Shown here one piece after another: positions 1 through 10,390 of a DNA stretch of 64,000 bases. The notes beneath the pieces were generated by a model. The model had not been told where the DNA came from and searched no databases. It worked only from the letters and a program-made list of their open reading frames with translations. Source of the DNA: Zygaena filipendulae (Eukaryota; Arthropoda; Insecta; Lepidoptera; Zygaenidae); assembly GCA_907165275.2 (NCBI GenBank), contig OU015652.1, forward strand, positions 2,929,001-2,993,000, written 5' to 3'. Both the position numbers and the translations under genes were made by a program. The first letter of the stretch is position 1, and every line of letters begins with the position of its first letter.

Positions 1-308
1 TTAAACGATGAAAGTCTGCCTAATACGCAATAATATGGATCATAAAGTACGTAGGTACACCGTACAATCTGTTCTACTAACTGTCTTAACTAATATTATA
101 CAGAGAAAACATTTGACTTTTTTATGTTTGTTTGTAATAAACAAAAACTATTTAACCGATTTTATAAATCTTTCATTAATAGGAAGCTACAATGTTCCTA
201 ATTGATATAATATAGGGTATTTTTATCCCAGAATTCTCACGGTAACTCCGAATTAACTTAAGTGAAACAATCAAGAGTCAATAATAGCACAGATAATAAT
301 AATAATAA
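1..308. other. AT-rich DNA with a degraded Helitron piece
   Basis: I see no gene here. Around 214-270 a worn stretch resembles the internal part of the Lep1-like Helitrons found elsewhere in the window (a 'TTTTATCCCAGAATTCTC' type segment followed by an AACTCCGAATTAA-like stretch). A short (TAA)n run closes the interval near 290-308. Confidence 0.4.
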
Positions 309-619
309 TCTATACTATAATAAGACAGTAGAATCCGCGATTCGGTACATTGAATATTTTTAACAAAAATTGACAGGGGACGATAAACGAAGAGTAACCA
401 ACCACAAAAAAGGGTTTTTAAAAATCTTTTCTGTCTGTCTGTTTGTTCGCGATAATCTCTGAATCTACTAAACGGATTGTCATGCGGTTATCACAGGTAG
501 ATTAAGCTTAGACTGGAGCTACATATAGGCTGTTTCATTGAAATCGGATGTCGGGAAAAAAAGTTGTTGTATAAAAATTAAAAACCTTTCGCGCGGGTGA
601 AACCGCGGGGCACAGCTAG
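309..619 (+). mobile_element. Non-autonomous Helitron, family A, copy 1
   Basis: The element begins with TC (TCTATACTATAATAAGA) and ends with a GC-rich hairpin (GCGGGTGAAACCGCGG) followed by CACAGCTAG, then a host T. A 5' TC and a 3' hairpin plus CTRR are the hallmarks of Helitrons, which transpose by a rolling-circle mechanism using a Rep/helicase encoded elsewhere. A second copy lies reversed at 24546-24858 and aligns from end to end, which fixes both termini. The element is 311 bp and has no coding capacity. Confidence 0.75.
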
Positions 620-1015
620 TAATATAATAAGAATAGCATGAATCCTACGCAATAGACGTCGCAAATCCAACGACCTACGTCATTCATTGAGAACTTCGAT
701 TTATTCTTCATTCGGCCCACCGAGTTTCGGCCCTCACGTACCGACGCAACGCAACGGCTCTATAAAGAAAAGTCAACTCGTTACTTGTGAATGTGCACGC
801 GACCTTCCCGGGTCAAACAACAATACCCATTCTAGGTCCAGGCGGTGAACATCACAACAAGATGTAGATTTTAAATATTTAAATAAAGAGTTTTCGGTTA
901 AAAATACAAAAGTTTAGGTAGTGGCTGTAGATGGGATTTTTTTTTCTTCTCTTTTCATATCGTGTCGTGGTCTGTGTGTATAATAAATATATTTCTATTC
1001 TGTTTATTTAATCCA
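620..1015. other. Unique DNA, nothing recognised
   Basis: Moderate-GC stretch at about 650-850, then AT-rich sequence. No convincing exon, RNA gene or repeat was seen. Confidence 0.4.
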
Positions 1016-1120
1016 CCCGGTGCTTGGGTGTAAAGTGTAAACCCGATAAAAGACAGCCTTTTACGGTCTTTATAACCCGAAAACGGTAGGCTTTTATCGG
1101 GTTTAATCCCAAGTACCGGG
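1016..1120. repeat. Short inverted-repeat element (MITE-like)
   Basis: The two ends are imperfect inverted repeats: CCCGGTGCTTGGG with AAACCCGATAAAAG on the left and CTTTTATCGGGTTT with CCCAAGTACCGGG on the right. About 30 nt of each arm can pair. A relative of the right half lies at about 38188-38252, so this is a dispersed family rather than a chance palindrome. There is no coding capacity and the class is unknown. Confidence 0.55.
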
Positions 1121-1534
1121 TTGATAGCCCATGAATAGTTGTAGCTGGTTGCATTTCCTTATTTTTTTTTCTTTTTTTCACGCTTCAGCTTCAGTCCCAG
1201 AGTTTAACTAGTGAAATAGTCTTTTTGGCGGGAATCAAAGATGCGGTTCTGTCATTAATTTTAGTGTCGCTAAGAAATGGTTGAAAATGGATTTTGCTGT
1301 GTTATAAGGTGCTGTATTGAACAATAATTTTCAGTGAAGGTTTTTTATATGCTCAAGAAGGTACATGACATTTCGAGCTGACTTCTTCGATTTCCTCCAA
1401 GAGCTCCGAGAAAATTCTTGTAATCTATATTACCATCGCTTGCAATTACAAACCGTACGACGATGCTAAATGTTATCTGTAACTGTATATGTAACTATTT
1501 CTTCCCAGATACAATAAATACATTTTATATCATA
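1121..1534. other. Unique DNA, nothing recognised
   Basis: Contains poly-T tracts and no ORF of interest. Confidence 0.35.
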
Positions 1535-1869
1535 ACAATGGGGATGTGGACTACTTTTGAAAATCAAAATTCTAATTAGTCCGTCAGTTAGAAAATAAAA
1601 AAACTAAAATATTTTTTTTTTGCTTTTTTAAATAGATTAAAATAAACAGAGATAAAGCGCATTAAAGTTTAGGGTGAGGGGGTCGTGACGTCACTAACCG
1701 CTAAAACCGCCATATAAACTGTCAGAATAGTGACGTCACGCGAAATTTCAACTTAATATATCGCCGTTATTTTTTGATTACGTAAAAAAAGAAAAAATAC
1801 GTGTCCAATTTTTTTTAATAATCTACAAGACGGACTTAAAAAATAAAAATTAGTCAACATGCCCATTGT
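1535..1869 (+). mobile_element. MITE family B (paired TGACGTCA), copy 1
   Basis: About 330 bp bounded by imperfect terminal inverted repeats of the form GGGATGTTGACTACTTTT / GGGCATGTTGACTAATTTT, with a second inverted block TTAGTCCGTC just inside. The centre carries two perfect TGACGTCA palindromes at 1686-1693 and 1731-1738. Further copies lie at 22731-23053 (reversed), 57369-57691, and, more diverged, about 48600-48878. There is no ORF. A DNA-transposon-derived MITE is the best fit; the superfamily is not clear because no convincing target duplication was seen. Confidence 0.75.
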
Positions 1870-2499
1870 AAATATCAACTGTGTACATACTATGTCATTG
1901 GAATATGCCAATTCCATAAAATATTATTGGTAAAGTCAAAATGTCGAAATAAGTAATAGGTACATAGGTATTTTTCTTTATATATCTTAATACCTATATT
2001 TAGCTTACCTATATTTATTTTCTCCTTAAATATAATTTAGGGACGACTTAAATTCTTCTCGACCTTTCTTTTGTTATCGACTTTCGCCGATTTATTCCAA
2101 CTAGATCTTTTACTCGTTCTTGGAATTTAGTCTGGTATGAATATATTTAGTGGCATTTCTGCAGTGTTTTCTTGTATAAGGATAATGATGTCCTTCAAGT
2201 ACCTACGTGCCTTTAAAAACTGAAATATATTCCCAGAAAATACCTATTTCAAATTAAAAATAACTATTTGTCCTACAAACTTTTCAATCTTGTATATGGA
2301 GTTATGTAAGTTCTAACCTAGTTGATAAATTTACGTATAATTGAAATTCAAACTGGATTTCTCACTGACTACTTAATATTGATAGATACCTACGTATTTA
2401 TTATTATCGAATAGTGACTTGATAAATTATAGTCCAAATAAAATTATTTATAAGACGGTACTTTATTTTGGAAACACAAGCTTTTAATTTTATAATAGC
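1870..2499. other. AT-rich unique DNA
   Basis: No coding, RNA or repeat signal that I can support. Confidence 0.35.
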
Positions 2500-2700
2500 T
2501 ATCCATTGTAATATGAACGTGAGTTTGTTTATACGTTTGTTTGTTATGCTCTCACGTCTTACGGCTTCTTAACCGATCATCACACACGTTTTCAGGGGTA
2601 CAGAGAAGGACATAGTCTTAGTCTAGTCTTAGTACTTTTTGTCTCGGAATTCCCGCGGGAACTCCGTAATTACCGCAGGTGAAACCGCGGGAAACAGTAG
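2500..2700 (+). mobile_element. Lep1-like non-autonomous Helitron, worn
   Basis: Contains the family core: a GTTTGTTT-rich 5' part, CAGGGGTACAGAGAAGGACA in the middle, then CGGAATTCCCGCGGGAACTC and GGTGAAACCGCGGG. The terminal CTAG has decayed to GTAG. An ORF beginning in the 3' half is not a gene; it simply runs through the repeat. Confidence 0.65.
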
Positions 2701-3107
2701 AAAATATTTCATGAATTGTGTCTGTAGGTGTATAAAAATAAATAAACTGCAGGTTGGAGCAAAATCGAAACGAATATGCACGGTTACTCAAATAATAACA
2801 GGTAATGATAATTTTGCAATAAATCAGGCAAAGGCGGCTCGTTATCTGCCGAACAGGCTGTGCACTGTGCAGTGTGCAGTCTGCCCACCGCTCGGCTCGC
2901 TCTGTCAGTCTGGCCCCGCTAAATATGGAAAGAATGCAACAATGTTGAGGTAATATTATTCATTTCGTCGTCAAGCCACTTGTCGCGAACGGTTAGGTAC
3001 CTACTTGATACGATTTACGAATAATAATTTTTTTTTTTTTTTTCACTAAACAATGAAACTCGCGCCGTACATTTCGTAATTTTATCTTTTGTATAGGTGT
3101 ATATCAA

Positions 3108-3170
3108 CTAGCTGGTACCCAGCTGTGTCCCCTGCGTCAATTTCTGAATTCTCGCCGGAACTCTTTATAG
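3108..3170 (-). mobile_element. Helitron 3'-end fragment
   Basis: Reverse-oriented remnant: CTAGCTG near 3109, then CAGCTGTGTCCCCTGCG and a TTCTCGCCGGAACTC piece. The rest of the element is missing. Confidence 0.4.
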
Positions 3171-3286
3171 TGGGCATGAATGTCCATCCCATGTCTACTA
3201 TTTCGAGATCTAAATTACAGCAAACTTACACTTAATAGCCTTTTCCCCCGCGGTCTCTTCTATTTCACCCAGACTTTTCACGGCCA

Positions 3287-3538
3287 TCTTAATATATATA
3301 AATCACGTGTCACGTTGTTTGTCCGCGATGGACTCCGAAACTACTGAGCGGATTTTGATAAAATTTTGTAACCATTTATAATATGGTCCAACTTAAAAGA
3401 TAGGATAGTTTTTATCCCGGAATTCCCGCGGGAACTCCGGAATTAATGCGGGGAACAGCTAATCACCGTAAACTACTGTCAGGGGTTTCCCGCAGGAACT
3501 CCGAAATTACCGCGGATGAAATCGCGGGGGACAGCTAG
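3287..3538 (+). mobile_element. Non-autonomous Helitron, family C, copy 1
   Basis: Begins TCTTAATATATATAAATC and ends in ATCGCGGGGGACAGCTAG followed by T. The internal part has CACGTGTCACGTTGTTTGTC and CGCGATGGACTCCGAAAC, shared with the two tandem copies at 59430-59980. The GC-rich 'CCCGCGGGAACTCC' module occurs twice inside, an internal duplication that defines this subfamily. There is no ORF. Confidence 0.7.
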
Positions 3539-4739
3539 TATTATAATAAGTTTAGTCTTGAAAATATCTTTTTCAATATTGTTGGACACGTAAGTTTTAA
3601 ATACGGGGTGGATTTTGGGAAAATTAAATAAAACACATTTTTATAATAATTACCCCTATATTGTTTATTGTTTTAGGAGTGATATTACTTTAAAAAATGT
3701 TTAGAATTTTACGTAAATATGAAGGCGAAATCAATTGCTTCTATACGATTCAGATACCGAAGCATGCTGCATGCCACGGGTGTTTGGAGGTGGCGCTATA
3801 CTGTTGCACCCAAACTATGCTTAATTTGCAATAAATGGTGCGATATCCTTTTTCCGTGAACCCATTGCGATGAAACAATGATATAGATGTAAATGCATTA
3901 AATTTCGTCGCGTAGCTTAGTAGAACTAACGATAAGTGCACAAAACAATTAGACGGACACGGTTAACGATGTTTTTTTATACTATCCTCAAGACTATTAT
4001 CTATACGAGGTATCTTGAAATGATAAAAGAAAAGATAATTCTTAAATAAAAGAGCAAATCTTATAACCTATTTAATTTAGTCGATAAAAAAAACTCGCAG
4101 CAGAAAGATTTTCATTTTTTACTGTTTTATTTTGTACTGATATTTATAATGAAATACTTGGAAATAGAAATGGTAATGTAACGAATGAGTTTATCGACGT
4201 GTAACATGTAGGCAATCTAGTCTTGGAACACCACAACAAAGTAGCCGCAGGCATTTCTTTCATCTCAGTATTGATATATGAAAATTGGTTTCGGTTTTTA
4301 TAGCCGTTTTGCTTTTATTTAATTTAGAGTAGGTAACACGTTTTTCGTTCCTCGCTTTTGATTTTGGTAATGCTAGTCTCGTTTCGCATTTAGATGACAA
4401 GTTTAATTTCAATTGTGCAGTTGTGAAAATCCAGTTATGAAAATCAGTCCAAATTTCAGGGTTTTAAAAAAAATCAACCCTAATATGTGAAAAGGGCAAA
4501 AGGAGGATGTAATTGCGTGAAATAGCTACCTACCTGTGTAAAAAAAAAATCAAATCTTTCTTGCGTAGTATTTGCATGGCTCCTGCACTATCCTGCAAGC
4601 AAGCAAGGCGCAAGCAACGATCAGATAAACCCATCTATACAATTAAATAAAATTGAAGTGTTTGTTTGTAATTCCAAAATAACAACTTTTCACTAAATGC
4701 ATATAAACGTATAAGTATACGGTACTTACATAAAAAAAA
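3539..4739. other. Unique AT-rich DNA
   Basis: No exon-like sequence. A 63-codon minus frame at 3750-3941 has no recognisable domain and is best treated as chance. Confidence 0.4.
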
Positions 4740-4932
4740 ACTTGTTTAATTATTCTCTGTCTGTCTGTTTGTTCCGGCTTATCTCTGAAACGGCTGGACC
4801 GGTTTTAACGGGACTTTCACTGGCAGATAACTGATGTTATAAGGAGTAACTTAGGCTAATTTTATTTTAGAAAGTAATAGTTCCTGCGGGAATTCTGGAA
4901 CTCACGCGGGTGAAACCGCTGTGCAAAGCTAG
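4740..4932 (+). mobile_element. Non-autonomous Helitron, family D, copy 1
   Basis: Ends with ACGCGGGTGAAACCGC and AAAGCTAG, then T. The middle reads GAAACGGCTGGACCGGTTTT and GGACTTTCACTGGCAGATAA, matching members at 24866-25127 and, reversed, 61186-61420. The exact 5' end is uncertain. Confidence 0.6.
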
Positions 4933-6307
4933 TCTGCCAATATAATTATGTTTGTTCGTATATCAGACACAGGCACTGTATACGTAACATTTATAAAGAA
5001 GTTGATTAACTTTTACAGCGAACCGATTTTGGTGAGTTTTGAAATATATCTAGGTATCTACCTATATAGACGATACAAAAAATTGTAAAAGATTTAATAA
5101 ATTCGCGTTAGCGATATTTTGGTGAGTTGAAGATCAAATCTCCCGGAGGTGACCTCTGTATAGAATTTATATAATGTACAATGTATTCATACAATGTATT
5201 TGGTTTTCCATGCCAGCCGTAGCCCGTAACCAAACCATTTGGCTGGCTACTTTCCAGGTGAGAATTACAAAACCTATATACATCGGAAACTCCAAAAAAT
5301 GAGGAAAACTCGTACTGCAGAAATATTCCCCTCCTGACTCACACTCACATACTTATATTAGGTTACAACAGCATTTTAAATGACGTATTTCTGGAATACA
5401 AATTCCTATTTCCAAAATTCCGGAAATTATTTTTTATTAGATTGGAATAATCTCTCCGAAAATAACCATTGCTTTGCCAACTGACGCGGACGCAAAATAA
5501 AAATAGACGTTTTGTGTTTTCGATGAAGTACGTATACATAAATATACCTAGTTAAGTTATAATATACCAGTTACTAGTGGTTGACTTGCACCACATGGCA
5601 TCAAATTCAACCTGCTTATACATATTATTGCAAAAGTGTTTTATTTTTCCTTCTTTCACGTTACACGTATTAACAGATTGAAGTGGTTTACACACAAAAA
5701 GTTGGAGGTCCCGAAGGAATTCTTAAATTCACACATAACATCTAGTGTAATAACACAGAGCCGCTGCTTCAATGCAGCACAATTATATGGTACAATTTTA
5801 AGACACAACGTGACCCAAAATTGCGATTGACAGACTAAAAAGGTCGATGAATAGGTACGATAAACTCGAAAAAAGTTTAACGTTACCAATCGATATGTTG
5901 CCTTTCTCACCGTACTTGGCATCAACCATTGTTCCCCACACATTGTGCCTACGTCAAAGTGCAGATTACCAATGTCATGCCATCAGGCAAGGCAGATGCG
6001 AGGAATTTGAGCGTAGGTACCGTGACCTCAGCGGTTAGTTTAATAGGCACTTTGTTGTTAACACACTCCATTGTATTACCGCTAATCCAGAAATAAATAC
6101 GTTCAAGTTGAGCCTGATTTATAAACATTGCTTTTGTCTTATTTATACGTATCTTCACTTGTGTGTCAGTATTAACTATGATTAATTGCCGTCGCACCAA
6201 ATTCAAGGCTATTTGAATTATTAATAGGGAATTCTTTGTTAAAAATTTAATATGTACGTGCAGCGGCGCACGCGCAACAATTAATATTTCTCACAATTAT
6301 ATTTCTA
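4933..6307. other. Unique AT-rich DNA
   Basis: Small overlapping frames on both strands at 5636-6206 show no domain, signal peptide or splice logic. I see nothing else. Confidence 0.4.
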
Positions 6308-6453
6308 CTAGTTGTTTCACCCGTGTTCATTTTGGGATTCCCGGATAAAAAATAACTAAGTTCTAGCAAAATTTCATTATGATCTGTTGAGTATGTAAAG
6401 CGTGAACACGTGACAAACGAACGAACTCACATTCGCATTTATAATATTAAGGA
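6308..6453 (-). mobile_element. Short Helitron-like element
   Basis: Reverse orientation: CTAG at 6308-6311, then TTTCACCCGTG, GGGATTCCCGGATAAAAA, and a 5' end that reads TCCTTAATATTATAAATGCG on the minus strand. It is 146 bp, shorter than full Lep1-like copies, so probably internally deleted. Confidence 0.6.
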
Positions 6454-6582
6454 TTACTGTGTAAATATAGCTCATGTGGTCTGCGAAAGTGCTTTACCTA
6501 CTTATATCAACAGTATGCTTCCAGTATCAAATTGTCTTAACATCTTACACAAACTCAATCAATTTTTGGTTTGAATAGCTTA

Positions 6583-6728
6583 TTTCGATATGGATAAGCA
6601 ATAGTGTGTTAACTTACACTGGAGTGAGAAAATCGTATTTTAAAATCATAGCGCCATTTTGTATGAATTTTTTTTTTTATGTTCAACTTAATTTTGTGGG
6701 TTAACATGTTTTTCCTTATCGGCGTCCA
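6583..6728 (+). mobile_element. MITE family E, short copy
   Basis: Shares GATAAGCAATAGTGTGTTAA at the left and GTGGGTTAACATG plus a TTATCGGCGTCCA end at the right with copies at 18871-19155 and 29144-29380. The termini are inverted repeats of roughly 30 bp. This copy lacks part of the interior. Confidence 0.65.
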
Positions 6729-6779
6729 TTTTGGACTTGTGTTTGAACTATGAAAATTTTGTCCGACTCCTTTCAAGTT

Positions 6780-7740
6780 TTATAGTGGTGCGCATATTGT
6801 CACGCTTGGTAGTGGTTCCTAATTATTTAGGTCACTCAGCGCGGCAGGTAGGTAGGTAGCGTGGGAACGCAAGGATAAGTCCAATAGATTGTGACTAATT
6901 ATTTATTGCCTTCCCGGTCCGTTCCCGGTAGATAGGTACAAGTAGGTACAATTAGCGACACTGGCCTCAGCGGTAGGTGGAAGGTGGCTCGTAGATGGTG
7001 ACGACGCTGGTGCCGCGGCGGCTGGTGTAGGCAGCGGCTGGGGTACGCCTGGAGTAGTCCAGGGGTAGGCGCCTGGAACTTCAGCTGGTAGGTGCCTGGA
7101 GTCTCAGCGGTAGATGCCTGGAGTACGCCGGGGGTAGTCCAGGAGTAGGGCTGGTAGGTGCCTGGAGTGCGCCGGGGTAGTCCGGGGGTAGGGCCCGGAT
7201 CCCGCGGCTGGTAGGTGCCTGGAACCTGGAGCGAGGGCTTCGGTTACCATCAGCGAGTCCGTAGCTGGCTGCCTTTCCACCCCGTGAGAACCAGCGGTCG
7301 CAAGGTAGTAGCGATAGTGCTTTAGTAGGAATTGCAGCCAGCCAGACTAGATTAAGCGAGAAGCAGCTTAGTAGTGTGAATGTGAATGAGAACTCACCCT
7401 AGAGGGTCATCAGCACTAGCACGTTTAGTAGGTACCGCGCGGTAGATGCGCAGTACCATTAGACAGCACAAATTAGTATGTGCGGTAGGCGCACATTTAA
7501 AACGTACGTTAGAAAAAGTTTGGCCGCAACACGTACCCGCGTGTAGCGCGGTGCACGTGCAGCGGCCGTCTGTCAAGGCGTCGAGTGCCACAGGTCGGCT
7601 ACTCGCCGTTAACCGGCGCGGGTGCGCGGGAGGGGAATCTTTAGAGATTCACGATGCGCAGCGTGCAATAAAAAAAAGGTTTTATAGTCCGAGTATGAGT
7701 CTGCAACGTTACAATATAAACATACCGATAGGTAAACAGA
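6780..7740. other. GC-rich block of unknown origin
   Basis: A sharp rise in GC content relative to its surroundings. It contains a degenerate VNTR (6958-7235) and further GC-rich sequence up to about 7660. ORFs on both strands (for example 7394-7591 and 7446-7745) follow from the low density of AT-rich stop codons and show no domain. It could be a solo LTR (it opens near a TGTCACGC at about 6799) or a CpG-rich regulatory region. I found no second copy in the window to decide. Confidence 0.35.
6958..7235 (+). repeat. Degenerate GC-rich minisatellite
   Basis: The core GGTAGGTGCCTGGAGT recurs with variants near 7063, 7087, 7108, 7152 and 7209, interleaved with TACGCCGGGGGTAGTCC-like segments. 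Spacing is irregular (about 20-60 bp), so this is an old or compound VNTR rather than a clean array. Confidence 0.65.
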
Positions 7741-7889
7741 AATAATAAAAAATATTATTCGGGTTCTACTAGTGATATCAATTATTCAAACTACGCCTGC
7801 ATTATAAGTTTCTTCTGATTGTATGCAATGTAGAGACTCGCCTCCATTAACAGTCAAAATTGTTTTATGTAATTGCAATCACAGATATA

Positions 7890-8290
7890 ATATAACTAGA
7901 TTCGCCCTGTGCGCGAGCTGCGAGCAGCTCGCGTTTCCGAGCCAGGGCCGAAACAATTTCCCCATACAAACAACTAATGTTCGGCGGCCATCTTGAAAAA
8001 TGACGCAATCGAAAAACTGATTCGATATTCGGCATCAGCGACCCCAAAAACCCCCGGATGCCGAACCTCACCCGGATCGAATCAACTTTTTTTTCGGCCG
8101 CCATTTTGAATCCGCCATTTTGGATTTTTACCACGCCAGGCGGTTGCCCCCCATTGACCTCTATGACATTTGTTTGAGCACCCCCCATCATACTCGTATA
8201 GTTTCGGAGATAATCGAGTTTGAATTTTGTTCGGCGGCCATGTTTTTTTCCGCCATTTTGAAAAAAAAGTTACACTATTGAAATTTGCCC
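7890..8290. repeat. GCCATNTT-rich segment
   Basis: Five GCCATNTT octamers lie at 7987-7994, 8100-8107, 8114-8121, 8237-8244 and 8252-8259, all on the plus strand and each within a CGGC/CCGC context. The interval probably belongs to a dispersed element, since the same 'TTCGG(C)GGCCAT' phrase recurs within it, but no other copy is in the window. A 108-codon minus frame across it has no recognisable domain. Confidence 0.4.
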
Positions 8291-9094
8291 AAGGTGTGGA
8301 TGAAATTTAGTTAGAAACGTTTTCACTTTCGATGGATAGTTTCGGCGGGCAGTCGACTCACTACCTGATGAGAAGCAGGAATCGAAGATGTCGAGGTTTT
8401 CCCATAATCACCGAAACGTCCCCTCTACATGTTCCATACATTATATCAACCTAGAGATGCTCCTTCTGGGAGAACAATTATGTCAATGAGTGAGTGGTAA
8501 TCGAGCTTTATATATTATAATAATAACATATCTACATAATGTATCAAATAGATAGTCATATGAAATGTCAATACATTGCGGTAGATACCTAAAGTTGTAG
8601 TCACAAAAAGAAATTATTAAAATATATCGATATTTTATGCTACTATGTTTTGACGTGATACCTGTTTCCAAGTGACGGTATAAAGTTTCGCATTACGTAT
8701 GGAGAATTTAATTAACAAGACCAAAAGGTCAGACAAGGGTCCGATGTGATCATTGATAAAGGCACTACAGCCCTTAATAAATGGGAAACAATTTCAGGAG
8801 GCGCGAGTCTACTACGGCTGCGGTTCTCGAGACTCGGTCGACGAAGGAGGGTCGGGACTCGGGGGCTATTTATAATCGCGAGCGACCTTGAAGGCGGACC
8901 GACCACACCCGCACTTAAAACCTAATTGCGGTTCATTCGCTCCAGATATTAAGCACAGAAATATAATTCTCGGTAAAACAACATCTGATAGTTAGTTGCT
9001 CGCACCGATTTGCACACTGTCATCGCGGCGGGCGTTAGACTCGGGTAAAATAAACGCGGATCGTGTTCGCGAAAATAAAATAATAAAATAGAGC
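8291..9094. other. Unique DNA with a GC-rich centre
   Basis: About 8790-8910 is GC-rich and contains a TATTTATAATCGCG stretch that could act as a core promoter, but no exon follows that I can identify. Confidence 0.3.
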
Positions 9095-9285
9095 ATCTGA
9101 TGCCCTTGACCGCTTCCGTGGCAGCTGCTGCTGCCAGGTCGTAGGTTTGATTCCTATAGAGAACAGAATATATTGTGCTGATGTTCATACGAGGATTGCG
9201 GATGGCTCGGATCTGGGTGTTTACTGCACCTTTGTGTAAACTTCGATAATTAACTGTATTTATATATAATTATAATCATAATAAA
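9095..9285 (+). mobile_element. tRNA-derived SINE (degraded)
   Basis: GGTTTGATTCC at 9144-9154 resembles a RNA polymerase III box B and follows a GTCGTAG lead-in; a worn box A-like stretch lies about 30 bp upstream. The tail (GATGTTCATACGAGG, TCTGGGTGTTTA, then TATTTATATATAATTATAAT) follows the usual arrangement of lepidopteran SINEs. No flanking duplication was verified. Confidence 0.5.
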
Positions 9286-10386
9286 GTACAAATCATAATA
9301 CAGTATAATTGAGGTATAGTTTTAGATTAGTCTCTATTCTATAGTTCTAGCGACAAACCTGGGTGAATAGGCATTTAAGGCTCGTGGTGTCGCCAACGAC
9401 CTTGGGCGTTGAGGCGTGGCCTAATTTTCTCGCCCCCGCTACCCGCACCCAAACATCGCGCGATAATGTACGTAGGGTCAGTGGAACAGTTATCGGCCGC
9501 ACTCCATCAAATCTATCATTATTTTAATTGATATTACATTGAGTCATGCAAATATTTTTATATTGTATTTTTTATGTTTTATTTTAATACTTTAATAATG
9601 AAGGTAAATAATTATTGATGTTTATTTTTATTATATTGTAATTTTACTATAAAGGATTAATGATATCAAATTCGTAGTTAAATAGGTAGTTAAATTAATT
9701 TATTATTTTACAATTTAGTACTTATTTAGTACAATTTAGTACCTATACACAAATTGATTTTTTTCTTTTCACATATTTATTGTACCTATTTGGTACCTTT
9801 AGGTACCGAATTTATTTTTAATTTATATCGTCCCAGAAAAAAGTAGTAGACTAATCAAAATTTTCGCCGTAAGAAAACATATTTGCTGTAATTAACAAAA
9901 CACCAACTTTTCACCAGAAACATTTTTTTTATAAAATTGAAAATAAAGCAACTTTTTAACAAGAACTGACAGAATTATGATTTTTTTTGTACATAGTTTT
10001 GTTAAGTTAAGGGTGCGCTCCGCCAGATTATGCAGCTCTTATCCGATAGAGGCCGCGGACGGCGCCATAAAAGAGTTTTCTCAATTTACAGAGAATCACA
10101 AGGTTAAAAAATAGATTTTGATGATGGCTGCGAGAGGATGAGTGTTTAATACATCTTTAATTTAAAATTTTTATATGGCTTTACGCGCATTATTATCCTT
10201 TAACTACACGAAAATATCGAATAACTGGCCGAAACGTAGTCACACACACATGCAAATCGATTAATACTAGACGATTAGGATTCGTAATTTGGCTACCTCA
10301 ACAAGAGTCTCGGTGGTGTGCGTCTTTTTTTGTAAACTATGAATCGTGAAAATCTTGAGTTCAAACCTTAGATTTCGATTCCACTT
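9286..10386. other. AT-rich unique DNA
   Basis: A GC-richer patch at 9390-9510 and very AT-rich sequence after it. No gene signal. Confidence 0.35.
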
Positions 10387-10390
10387 TTTG

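Noticed and set aside
6780..7740. Solo LTR call
   Set aside because: A TGTCACGC start is visible, but no matching end, no target duplication and no partner copy; left as an unknown GC-rich block.
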